Shown here: positions 47,008 through 57,650 of the stretch, in pieces
Layout of the letters: the number at the start of each line of letters is the position of its first letter
Position numbering within the stretch: position 1 is the first letter of the stretch
DNA from: Silene latifolia
Taxonomy: Eukaryota; Streptophyta; Magnoliopsida; Caryophyllales; Caryophyllaceae
Direction: 5' to 3'
NCBI RefSeq assembly: GCF_048544455.1
Contig: NC_133536.1
Coordinates: 27,592,152-27,656,151 of the forward strand
Length of the DNA: 64,000 nucleotides
Notes under the pieces: model-generated
What the model saw: the letters and a program-made list of their open reading frames with translations, nothing else
Told to the model about the DNA's origin: nothing
The model's database searches: none
Made by a program: the position numbers and the translations under genes

Positions 47008-48176
47008 TGTTGAGTTTATCGATCCGGTACTTAAGAGGGGGAGGGGGTGAATTAAGTACCCTTTTAAAAATAAAGCGAAATTTAAAGCACTAGGTCGTTC
47101 ACGAATTTCCTTCTGAAACAATACACAGGCTAATTGAACAGTCTCGGTGACTGTTCAAACAAACAGAGTTGTGCTGTATTGTTCGTTTGAGTGAATACGT
47201 GAATCAAAAAGAAAATCAAATAAAAACAAAGGCAAACGAAATAAAAGAAAGCAAGAGACACACGATTTTTAACGTGGTTCGACCTACTCTCTAAAGGTCT
47301 ACGTCCACCCTCTCTCTTATTATTATTTCCTTTATAACCAAACTCGATTACAAAGAAAACCCCCACGATCAACCCCGATCGTGCGACTCGAGTACAACCC
47401 CGTACCCCAAAAACACTCTCTCACAAAAGAGAAAATTACAACACAAATTGTCTCCTTATATGGTTCAACAATTGGAACGATGGAGAACAAAATTAGTCTT
47501 ATGAATATAAGAACTTAAGCACACATGAATGGTTCACAAGACACACGAAAAATTATTTTGCAAATTAGTTTTGACAAAATTAAAGACACGTGAAAGATAA
47601 TTTTCAAAACCAAAGTTGATGCACTATGTGAAGCTCTCTGATTTTCCGTAAAGCAAGTGCATGGTCAACTGAAAATATTTATAGGAAAGTGATTTGGTAA
47701 CAAACTCTACAATTTTTGGCAAAGAGATAAAAAGTTATCTTTTGGAATAAAATATATTCTATAAAATAATTTGACCTAATTTTTCAAGATAAAACTTCAA
47801 AATATTTCCAAAAGATATTTTCTTTCAAAACAACCAGAAGATTCTTATAAAATATCTTAGTCAAACTTTTTATAATCAGAAGAATATTTTATTCGAAATT
47901 CTTTCTTTACCAAAAATCAATCACGTGTTGTTCATCCTGTTTTGTAAACCATTCAGAACTGAACAGTCTTCTGGGCTGTTCATAACATGACGACTGGGCT
48001 TAAGAACTATATTCTTACAAAGTTGCTAGACAAAGACAGACACATAGAAATAGCATCTTTCATCCACCTTGTTTGATGTATTCCTCACCTGCAACATTCA
48101 AATTCTTTGCCAAAACAATAATTGAGAAGGAACAAAGGATTGGGAACTTGTCATCATCAAGAACTTTAGCTCAACA
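47008..48176 (-). repeat. 5' LTR of the Sirevirus-like element
   Basis: Right copy of the 1169-bp LTR. I found two differences from the left copy: A/G near 40893/47264 and C/T near 41066/47437. Confidence 0.95.
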
Positions 48177-48952
48177 ACTACCAATGAGTCCAATAGACTT
48201 GAGGTTGGATATCAAACCGATCATCCGCATTGATTGAAGGGGAGAATTAACATTAAAGTACAAGTCGTCCAATGTTGGAGCATCGATGATAACCTCGATG
48301 TCCCCACTGACGCGCGATTTATCTAGAGTTATACTCAATCGCTTCAAAGTCTTACTCGATATTGATGACGAAGGATTTGTACCGGTTGGCTTATCATTAA
48401 GGGAAAAGGACAAGTCTTCAAGTGACGGACAACTACTTAATAGCCGTCCCAAAAATTCGTGATTAACCGAAACAAGACGAAGTCTTTTTAGGTTTGGAAG
48501 ATTAATAATAACGGGATGTTGTGAAACAAACTTAGTATATGACAAGTAAAGTGATACCAGTGATTGAATTTGGAAAACGCTAGGCGTAGGCGGGCAAACT
48601 CGGTCTTCAATCGCGAAGTGTTGGATGTTACGAGCACGTAGTCGACGAGCCCATGAGTTTAAGATAGGCCTTGCACAAGGTTCGTCATAGAGGGCAGGGT
48701 GGAGATAAATATTAAAGGTGTCGATAGAGGGTGTCGTGATAAGGTGAAGAGGTTATCAAGAATTTTCCAAAATTCGGAAATATTGAACGTAACATCGAGA
48801 GGAAGACATGGGAGGAAAAATTCGACTATGAAAGTAGTGGCGGAAATCGTAATGGTGTATAAGTATCCAAGTCGATGAACAAGGTCGAGATGGGAAATAA
48901 TCTTGGCGATAATATCGTCAGGAAGAGAGCGCCATCTATCTTGTTGTAGCAT
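48177..48952 (-). pseudogene. F-box/FBD-LRR gene, 5' half (split by a copia element)
   Basis: It starts at 48952 with MLQQDRWRSLPDDIIAKIIS, a clear F-box, and FNISEFWKILDNLFTL. A one-base loss near 48755 shifts the frame. The second frame (48545 down) reads SYTKFVSQHPVIINLPNLKR, CPSLEDLSFSL, SSKTLKRLSITL and IIDAPTLDDLYFNV and runs into the LTR. With the 3' half at 40189-40636 it makes one gene of the usual length. Lesions are two one-base indels and the 7.5 kb insertion. Confidence 0.85.
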
Positions 48953-49065
48953 TGTCTTTGGTTTTTTTTTTTTTTTTTGCCTAAACGGCTAAACCTAGAG
49001 AGGAGCGGAGGGAGCGCCATGTATCTTGTTGTAGCATTGTCTTTGCTAAACCTAGAGAGGAGCGG
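48927..49065. repeat. short direct duplication over the F-box start codon
   Basis: GAGCGCCAT, then a TCTTGTTGTAGCATTGTCTTT block and CTAAACCTAGAGAGGAGCG, occur twice about 85 bp apart with a T-run in the first copy. The translation start and about 10 codons are therefore doubled. Confidence 0.75.
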
Positions 49066-49099
49066 CGTCAGGTAAATAGACTGGAAGAGATCCAAAATT

Positions 49100-49397
49100 A
49101 TCTACTCCCTCATATATAGTAAACCTAATAACTGGGACTAGTGTTAGGTAGGAATTGCGTAGGATAACAAGTTGTGGACTTTTAGGCCTTTTCTTTACGC
49201 TTATTTTCACTCACTTGATTCAGCCTCTCTATTCGATTCGATTCGAATCGATTCACTCATTCTATTCGATTCGATTCGGCTCACTCCATTTTGTTCAGCT
49301 CAACTCAACCCTATTCAGTTCAGCTCCACAAAATTCAGCCCATTTCAATTTTGCACATCTTAAACTTAAAAGGTTTTATTAATATTTTTTATTTATT

Positions 49398-49459
<62 letters not shown>

Positions 49460-50657
49460 GGGATGCGCACAACTTTCATAGATAGAAAAATAATCATCCT
49501 CATTATTGTTATCATTTTGAATATTATAGTTATTAAAATCAATAAAATTCACACTAAAAAAAATTAACACTATTACTAATATTATTATTAGTTTGGAACA
49601 ATAAATCAGGTCTTTTCGGGTTTGATTATTTTCGGCCAACTATTAACAAGTTATTTGTGTATAAATAATTAGTTTGGAACAATAAATATTCGGGTCAGAT
49701 TATATTGTGTCGGATTAATTCGGGATGGGGTCTTGAGTTCGGGTGTCGGGTACGGTCAATTTTGCCAACTCTAATTATATTTTATGTCCACAGTAGTTGC
49801 AACTTGCAAGTATAACGAGGTAGTGGTTGTTCCCACTAGGGATGGTCAAACGGGCAGGGGAGGCCGAGTTGACCCGAGGGCGGGTCGAGCTTGGACGGGT
49901 TGCCTGGAACCGTCCCGAGATAAGGACGGGTTGGGACGAGCTACATATAGGTCGGGTAATAAGTGACTCGAGAGGCGGGCTTTGAGTGGGCCTATGTCGG
50001 GTCAAGGGCAGGTCCGGGTATGGGGCAGGCCAGGTTTAATATTGTGGATCGAAGCCGGCCCGGTATAGGGGTTTGAAAATAGTCTCACTTCAAATCCTCG
50101 TCGGAGTTTTGACTTGAGAGTATGCCAAGGTGAAAAGGGCGATTGATTTCATATATGTGAATTAACCCGTTTTAATCTTAAGACGGAATATCTATTTTAA
50201 GAGAGACTTATTGCTAATTATGGGGAGACAATTAATAAACATATGAACTAAAGACGATCATACCTTAACATGCACAAATAGAATTATACATCCAGTTGTA
50301 CCATAAGGGTCTCATAATTTTCTTTTGATGACATGAGAATTATAAAACGGTTATTTTGGCAACTACTACTCTCAGAAGGGTCTCATAATTTTCTTTTGAT
50401 TTGATTCATTCACGGTGCATAAATATAAATGACAAATTATCAGCAAAACTTCAAAATATGGTAACAGAAATTCCAAAATGTAGTTGGAATGGCCCAAAAG
50501 AATTCTTGATATTTTCTGACCAAACATTTCCAACATTGAAATACTGGCAAGGGCCAGCCTTCCTTGCTCCTATCTTTCTATGCTCAATAAATCGAAAGCT
50601 TCGGTTCATAGCTTGAGAACTGAGATACATCAAGGCATACTTACTCATATATTTATA
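49100..50657. other. intergenic, repeats only
   Basis: It contains a TTA microsatellite (49405-49459), CGATTCGATTCG-type simple sequence near 49230-49280, and a GC-richer stretch with GGGTCGGG-like words (49838-50050) reminiscent of degenerate hAT MITEs. The short frame pair at 50401-50648 is unassigned. Confidence 0.4.
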
Positions 50658-50933
50658 CTCCCTCCGATCTAGACAGATGGTAACACTTACTTAAAATGGA
50701 TGAACCACACCAATGGTAACGTACCATATTTGGCATGAAAAAGGACTAAATTACCCTTACATCCACTACCTATTTACAACTTTATCATCCACTCACCCAC
50801 TCACCAACTATTTATTTAATCCACCTAAACTCATGTGGCCCAATCAAACTTTTCTACTTTACCCCTTACTTTTCCACATTTTCTTAAATAACCACTTTTT
50901 CCCTATGTTACCATTTGTCTGGATCGGAGGGAG
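50658..50933. mobile_element. Stowaway-type MITE (276 bp)
   Basis: CTCCCTCCGATCTAGACA and TGTCTGGATCGGAGGGAG form near-perfect inverted ends, with TA on both sides. It is closely related to the copy at 61501-61773. Confidence 0.9.
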
Positions 50934-51023
50934 TATATGTTAACCTAATAGTACAATTTACAAGTACTATACGGTGAGATACAATGGTGAAATTGAGTAT
51001 GTCTCGTCTCTTGATGTATGTAG

Positions 51024-51194
51024 TCAATCTAGTCTCCTGAAAACCTTATCAATGACTTCTTTCAAATTCTTGCAGCCGATTATCTGAATTTCAGAGCTAA
51101 TGGCTCCTAGAGCTTTTTCAGCTGATTCGGGAACAACACACTTCTTATATCCAAGTTTCGCCAATATAATAACTCTCTTTTTTATTCTTGGAAC
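51024..51194 (-). CDS. RADA: RadA terminal exon
   Basis: It encodes 56 residues from VPRIKKRVIILAKLGYKKCV to FRRLD and a TGA at 51026-51024. The acceptor is ...GCAG at 51198-51195. It encodes the end of the Lon-like domain. Confidence 0.85.
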   Translation of the reverse strand, partial: VPRIKKRVIILAKLGYKKCVVPESAEKALGAISSEIQIIGCKNLKEVIDKVFRRLD

Positions 51195-51369
51195 CTGCGA
51201 TTAAGTTTGATGATTTAAAACCAAACACACCCTCGACAACAAAAATTATGAGACAGGAGGAATTAGCTCCATTGTATACGGAAATGCAAGTGACCTCCCA
51301 AATAGTGACATTATGCGTAAGTAGCTTTCCTTAATGTATAATAAAGAATATTAAACTGGAGATGCTTAC

Positions 51370-51442
51370 CATTAGAAGCTCGCCACCAAGGCCAATTTCT
51401 CCGATAAATGCCACACGATTAGGAAGAGGGAACTCTAAGAAG
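51370..51442 (-). CDS. RADA: RadA exon (FLEFPLPNRVAF)
   Basis: 73 bp, entering with one base of a split serine codon and ending on a full codon, GELLM. The donor is GTAAGC. Confidence 0.85.
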
Positions 51443-51657
51443 CTGGAGATGGAACAGTTTGAGAAAATGTTATTTAACAATCAAATGAAAACAAGATTAT
51501 AACTAGCATTACAGAAAAACACCATGGTTCATCACAACACCAAAATTACTTAGTAAGAAGTAAGAAGCAAAGTAATTGGTAAACCGACTGCTACTTCAAA
51601 AAAAAAAGTTTTGATTCTGCCTTAAAAGGAATGCGTTGACAAGAAGTGATGACATGC

Positions 51658-51740
51658 CTGCTACAAATTGCCACTGCAACAGCAAGATCTCCAGAAGTCT
51701 CCGTCAGAGAAATCCCACTTATTACGTTCAGGAAAATGCT
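51658..51740 (-). CDS. RADA: RadA exon (SIFLNVISGISLTE) with GC donor
   Basis: 83 bp, ending AGCAG before GCATGT. Only a GC donor at this point keeps the reading frame AICSSFLEF into the next exon, so the intron is of the GC-AG class. Confidence 0.8.
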
Positions 51741-51802
51741 CTGCAAAACACCACCACCAACAACGACAACAACAACATCAGAGCCTAATGTACAGAACCT
51801 TA

Positions 51803-52480
51803 GGGTCCGTTTGGATTGAAGGAAATGGAGAGAAGGGGAGGGGAGAGAAAGGGAGGGATTTAATTTCCTTTGTTTGAATAAAAAATATGGGAGAAAGGAA
51901 ATGGAAGGGGAGAGAAATGAGAGGACTTATTTTCCCTCCTATAGAACAAACTATAATCTTTCCAAGGGTGACAAGATTTGGAAAGAAAATATTATTTGGA
52001 CTCTAATTATACCACCAACATCCTTCAATACTCCATCTATTCTTCATCTCCCTCCTTCCTCCCCTTCCATTTCCCTTCATAATTTTTGTTATCCAAACAC
52101 CCACATCCCATTTGGATACAATTTTAGGAGGGAAAGGGAGGGGAGGGGGAGATGAAGGGAGGGGAGAGAAGGGGAGGGCAAATGGGATTTGGGTGTTTGG
52201 ATAACAAAAATTATGAAGGGAAATGGAAGGGGAGGAAGGAGGCAGATGAAGAATGGATGGAGGATTGAAGGATGTTGGTGGTATAATTAGAGTCCAAATA
52301 ATGTTTTCTTTCCAAATCTTGCCACCCTTGGAAAGACTAAAATTTGTTCTATAGTAGGAAAATAAGTCATCTCATTTCTCTCCCCTTCCATTTCCTTTCT
52401 CCCATATTTTTTTATCCAAACAAAGGAAATTAAATCCCTCCCCTCCCCTTCTCTCCAATTCCTTCAATCCAAACGGACCC
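51803..52480. mobile_element. head-to-head dimer of the Harbinger-like MITE (678 bp)
   Basis: Both outer ends are the GGGTCCGTTTGGATTGAAGG terminus of the monomer at 31948-32343, flanked by TTA (51800-51802 and 52481-52483). The left arm is an inverted copy truncated at the centre (about 52105). The right arm starts at TTGGATACAATTTT without its outer tip. The dimer lies in a RadA intron. Confidence 0.8.
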
Positions 52481-52615
52481 TTACTCTCAAAAAATCACTC
52501 TAATAATAGATGTGAAGCTGACTTTAGAACCTATCAGAAAGTACAGTACAAAAAATATACTCAACACTATAGAAGAGAACATACGAACACAAAGCAATAA
52601 GCAAAGAATGATTAC

Positions 52616-52654
52616 ATGATCGTCAAGCTTTAGTCCCAGTTGATTCTTAAGAAC
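52616..52654 (-). CDS. RADA: RadA exon (VLKNQLGLKLDDH)
   Basis: A 39-bp, 13-codon exon with AG acceptor and GTAATC donor, matching the VL-KQAGLKL segment of RadA. Confidence 0.85.
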
Positions 52655-52923
52655 CTGCAAGTAAAAGAACAAAACATCAATCAGTTGAGGTCCTTGACTA
52701 ATGATTAAACCCCCCATCAACAGATATGTATGATCAAAACCTTTCGAGTCTAGGAGGTACAGAGTAATTCCTAACTCAACCCAAACAACATCCAAATGCA
52801 AAACCGAAAGTCAAAAGCTGCACATGCAGGCGATACAGCATACATACACAAGAACCAAATGAAGAAATGAACAACTCATATACTCTTATTACATTTTAAT
52901 TAAGATGTTGATCAAGGACGTAC

Positions 52924-53001
52924 CGAAAGAATTAAACCAGCTCTGCTTAGTTGAACACCATTAGCAAGCCTACTAACACCGGGTCTGGAAACACATAAAG
53001 C
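52924..53001 (-). CDS. RADA: RadA exon (ALCVSRPGVSRLANG)
   Basis: A 78-bp, 26-codon exon with TGTAG acceptor and GTACGT donor. Confidence 0.85.
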
Positions 53002-53725
53002 CTACAAGTTAAAGTCATAAGACCAAACAGCAACTCAGTTATTGGAAATACAAATGACACAAATGGTGTATCCTTCCTGAATAGACAAAAGAAGGCTATG
53101 CTTCTACAGATATGAATATATGATGCAGGCTTATGTTATTGGCGGTCGGACTCGTGTATGGGTATTGGACACGGGTAAGTATGAACGTATCCAAGTGATG
53201 GACTTGTCATGACACAAGCGTTGAGACACGGGGAGGAGACTGTCCCCAAAAATGACGACATAGAGGACATGTCCTCAGATCAGATATTTAATCAGATATA
53301 TGAAATAGCGAAGCTATTTAAAGTGAAATTGAATCTGAATGAGACAACAAGTCTTAAAATACAAGACTTCTTTGTGCATCCACTAAAAGAACTGCCAACT
53401 ATCCATTGAGGATTCTGTAGTCATCCTTGAGTGTTGCGTGACAAGATTACAACCATAAAGTTGAGGAGTCAGGATGCGGTCAATCAAATATGTTCGATAA
53501 TTTGATTGGCCCAAGGCTGCACGCCACACTTAGATCCATGGTATTAAATCTTGGTTAGAGACTTGATTTGGATTATGTCATTGAGGCCTAATCTCGGTTG
53601 TTCTTGATAAATGTGGTTGATACCGCCTCAAAATGTGGTCAGAGTAACCTTCAAAACCTTGATAACTTAATCGCGCTTGGGTGTTGCGGGCAATATTTAG
53701 TACCATGACCAAATCTGTAAATTAC

Positions 53726-53881
53726 CTGAACTTTAACAAGAAATGATAGAGACCCATCAATAATTACAGCGACAGCAAGCCCAACTAAGTTCTCTGAATC
53801 TGAATGTTCTTCACTTAAAAACATCTCACTAGGATTTGAGACAGCTTCTAATCCAGATTCTGACATTTCAAAAACTCCCAG
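53726..53881 (-). CDS. RADA: RadA exon (LGVFEMSESGLEAVSNPSEM)
   Basis: A 156-bp, 52-codon exon, phase 0 on both sides, AG acceptor and GTAATT donor. The GVFEM...VSNPSE signature is diagnostic for RadA. Confidence 0.9.
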
Positions 53882-54972
53882 CTGTAACCAGGAGTGAATT
53901 GTGAATAATCAAGCAGCTCATCTTGTTGTAGGGTATAAGTGCTCTGAGTACCGATCCAATCAATAACATGAAAGGAAAACAATAAAGCTGAATTTCACCA
54001 AGGAACCTCCAATAAATTTCATAATCATTCAGAATTCTTTGTAAAAATAAAACTTCGTACCATTTATTGCAATGAAGTTATACTCAGGGAAGAGCTCAAT
54101 CAAGAAAACTAGGAGAAGCATATCAAACACATTGACATTGTTGCGCCTGGAAGGGAAAAAAAGTACTTAAAATAAAAACGAGTAGAATAAATTAAGAGAG
54201 CCCCGCATGTATCTCAAGTTTAACATATAGACGTTAACAAGCTACCGTTCACGACACGGGATCACACTGCTACTTTTGCCTACAATCTGATTGACATTTT
54301 ATCGATAAGTATTCCAGCATTTACTCATTTAGCCATATGAAAGTATTTGCAATGAATATCCACAAAGTTAAACCGTGTGAACCAATGGAAAATATACAGC
54401 AGAAATATTAGATCAATCAACAATGATTTTTACCCTCTCCTCAAAAAGTGGATGGGGTTAAGAAAGAGATGCAAGGCCATTTAAGCCTTTAAGATAGATC
54501 TGAAGGACGAATCATTACAAAATCCATTTATTTCGGGCAAGCTACTATCAAGTCATTTACGCCTACGGTATAGGCCAATTCGATTTGGGTTGTTTTGGGT
54601 CAGATCAGCCCTCTATTCCAATTTTGTTGTCCCCTTCTCCCTCTCATTTTTTCCCAAATTAATTGTGCCCTTTCTCTTTTGGGTAAGGAAAAGAGTTGCA
54701 CAACACTACTGGAATGAAGGGACTAATGTCTAAGTAAAGATTCATGGTTGAGAATGACCATATGACAACAACAATCACTTCAGGGATTCTTCATTTCACC
54801 AAAAAACATCACGAGAATGGATTGATTAGTTTTGTAGTTTGTATGAGAGTTGCACATGGATAATACAACCACCTAAAGCTTCACAAGAATTCATCCCTAT
54901 TTACTAAAAGAATAGGCATTTTGAAAAAAAATCTCTCCAAAGTGCACCGACATAAATATGGAAATAAATATT

Positions 54973-55414
54973 GGGAAAATGCACGTGGTGCCCTTGAAGT
55001 TCGATTTTTGCCCGAAATACCCAATTTTATGTTTTGGAAAACTTTAAGAGGCTATAACTCGTGTCTACGAGTTCAGAAAATGATAATTTTTTTTTTCAAA
55101 TCGATTATCTTTCCGAGAACTACGATTAGAAAAAAAAATTATCGTATTTGGATCCCGTGACTAGGAGTTTTTGTACGTCACAGTTTTTTTACCGAACAAA
55201 CTTTGAGTGACCATATCTCTTGCTCACGAATTCCAAACTCAACAATTTTTTTTTTCAAGTCGTAGATCTCGAAAAGATAATCAATTTGAAAAACAAAAAT
55301 CATCACTTTCTGAGCACGTAAACACGAGTTATAGCCTCTTAAAATTCTCTGGATCAAAAAATTGGGTATTTCGGACAAAACATCAAAGTTGAAGGGCACC
55401 GCGTGCATTTTCCC
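54973..55414. mobile_element. Mutator-type MITE with long TIRs (442 bp)
   Basis: The ends GGGAAAATGCACGTGGTGCC and GGGCACCGCGTGCATTTTCCC-like inverted repeats extend inward for well over 100 bp. They are flanked by a perfect 9-bp duplication ATAAATATT (54964-54972 and 55415-55423). It is non-coding. Confidence 0.85.
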
Positions 55415-55726
55415 ATAAATATTTCTTTCATTAAACAAATCATTTAATTAAAATAATAGTCTTTTTTATCAAACTATAATAGTTTCAATAAACTCTAAAT
55501 CATACTCCTTTAATTAAACTAACATACTAAAATAGGTATCAAATTATAAACTACAAACTAGTTTAGGACCCGTGCAAAATTGCACGGACATATATAAATA
55601 ATATATAAAAAGAATTGAATTGTTATAGTTAAAAGCCTTGTATTAGTTTGATTATATACATCTCATATTAAGGATTCATATTCCATAGACTCGTCAAGTA
55701 CAATTTCAATAATTCTATAACAATTA

Positions 55727-55934
55727 CTCCCTCCGTCCCGGTCATTTGTTGTCCTTTGGTTTTGGCACAAAGACCAAGGAAAGGGGAGAGGGCCAATGAC
55801 TAAATGACAAGTGGAATAAATTTGGTGTAAATGATCAAATTACTCATCAAATTCAATCTTAAAATAGAAAGGACAACAAATGACTGAGACACCCCAAAAT
55901 GGAAAAGGACAACAAATGAACGGGACGGAGGGAG
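55727..55934. mobile_element. Stowaway-type MITE (208 bp)
   Basis: CTCCCTCCGTCCCGGTCATT and its inverted counterpart AACGGGACGGAGGGAG, flanked by TA. Confidence 0.9.
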
Positions 55935-57394
55935 TAATAAACAATTTCAATAATTTCAATATATGTATATACTATCATATATTGCATTAATAAACAATTA
56001 TTTAGTAGATCAAGACATATTGATATATAACAATTGGTACATCATCCAAAACTCAAATTCTTATTTAAGACATTAATATTCATCTTAACCCGTATCATAC
56101 CACTCATATATAAGACAAATATTTTGCTTTTTCCTATGCTCTTATATACACAAGTAGAATGTAGTTTATCCGTTGTCAATTGGTCTCCCTTGTGACGGGT
56201 TACCATTTGTGACGGATATTTTGTGAGATAAAATGGTAACAAAATGGGTTAGTGGAGAAAGGGGACCACATGAATAGTGTTGCAGAGAGAGAAAAAGTGG
56301 GTACATTATGAGGTAAAATGGTATCCGTCTTTAGCTTGTGACGGATATGTCATGTCTTCAATGAGAATTTGTGATCCGTTGTAGGCTTAACACAGATAAT
56401 ACCGTATTAAGGGAAACTTATTGTCAAAAAAGCTAGCAATGGATTAAATGAGTATGTAGCTAAGCATTTCTTTTCATCAGGTAGGCAAAATCAAGAAAAC
56501 CATTGGAAGGTAGCATTATTATGTCCATTAGTAGAGTAATTCTTGAAATCAAAAATTGGATGATTAACAGTAACTTCAGATTGTGAGATTCAGCGTAAAA
56601 AGGCAACATTAGCACATTTACTTGACGATGTATAATCAACAACTGCTAGTACACAAATTTAACTATCAACTACTTTGGTACAACTATTTGGCATAGGACA
56701 GATCCCCTTTGCACAATATTTCCAGGTATAAGAAGAGTCACTCCATCGTAAAAACATAAAAACTTCTAAACAAATGAAAATACTCCATGAGATATGAGTG
56801 ATCCGATAAAACAAAAGGATAACAAACAAATGTATTTTATTGAGTTTAATCGAATATATGCATAAGATCTCCATTGTGCTAAGGATTACCAAGTCATTTA
56901 AACTATGAATAGTCAATTTGACAGCAACACGGTAATTAACTTTAGCACCATGAGACCCAAGTTTCATGTTACAATCAAACAAATTCTCTAGATTAAGCAC
57001 CATGAAACGAACGTTTCAATTTTCAATCAGGCAAATTCTCTAAGATGAAATCCCCCTTTGGCTCCTCTTGACCAGCTCGATTGGTTCAACATGCTTTTTG
57101 GGGCGGCTGATCGCATAATGCTATAGTTTATGTAGTCGTGATTCCTTGATGACTCCAGTAATATTTAAGTGCTGCTCAAATTTGAGCTTAGTTCGAACTA
57201 ATCTAGATGACCCATTTGATTACCATGTCTGCAAATAAAACAAACTTGTTTGAGCATTGGGCAAGGAAAAGAAATGTGTAGCAACAAATCAACAGAAAAG
57301 AAAGCTCTCTTCAATCTAATCCACTATATTATTAACTATCTTGTTAACCAAAATATGTTTCAGGACTAAATGGTAAAACTAAGGTAGACTACAA

Positions 57395-57650
57395 CTGGGG
57401 TGAATCTTTGTTTGGATAGCAAAAATGGAGGGAAGGGGTAGGAGGGGGAAGGAGGGAAGGGAAGGGGAGGTGGAATAGTAGATCGGAGTTTTCCCTCCAA
57501 AATATTTCCAATGTTTGAGGGGAAACATTTTGGCTTGGAGGAGGGAGATGGAAAGATCCATTTTCCATCCCGTCTAACTCCCTCCACCCTATTCTGCTAT
57601 CCAAATAATGGAAATTGTCTCCTTACCTTCCCTTTCATTCCAAATAATTG
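57395..57650. mobile_element. diverged Harbinger-like MITE
   Basis: The purine-rich left arm (GTTTGGATAGCAAAAATGGA) and pyrimidine-rich right arm (CTATCCAAATAATGGAAATT) resemble the 31948 element in plan, but the tips no longer match. Boundaries are approximate. The proline-rich minus-strand frames over it are not genes. Confidence 0.5.

Larger units (their letters stand above)
40637..48176 (-). mobile_element. Sirevirus-like copia element, complete insertion, non-autonomous (7540 bp)
   Basis: Two 1169-bp LTRs (40637-41805 and 47008-48176), TGTTGAG...CTCAACA, differ at only two positions that I found. The 5-bp duplication ACTAC flanks the element (40632-40636 and 48177-48181). The iMet primer site TGGTATCAGAGC is at 47005-46994. 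Several polypurine-tract copies lie next to the 3' LTR. Gag is a single 572-codon frame. Protease, integrase and reverse transcriptase are reduced to fragments full of stops and deletions. The long gag with coiled coil, a second zinc knuckle and repeated polypurine tracts point to the Sirevirus lineage. The insertion is recent yet the copy cannot encode its own enzymes. Confidence 0.9.

Noticed and set aside
50401-50648. Overlapping 65-71 codon frames on both strands
   Set aside because: No recognisable domain, and neither frame fits the RadA splice pattern; may be RadA 3' flanking sequence.
53209-53409. 66-codon plus-strand frame in a RadA intron
   Set aside because: It is short, opposite to the gene, and shows no family match; nearby text looks like decayed repeat.
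54073-54150. Exon-like minus-strand segment (RNNVNVFDMLLLVFLIELFP) between AG and GT
   Set aside because: It does not match RadA, and the protein is continuous from GSTDE to LGVFEM without it.
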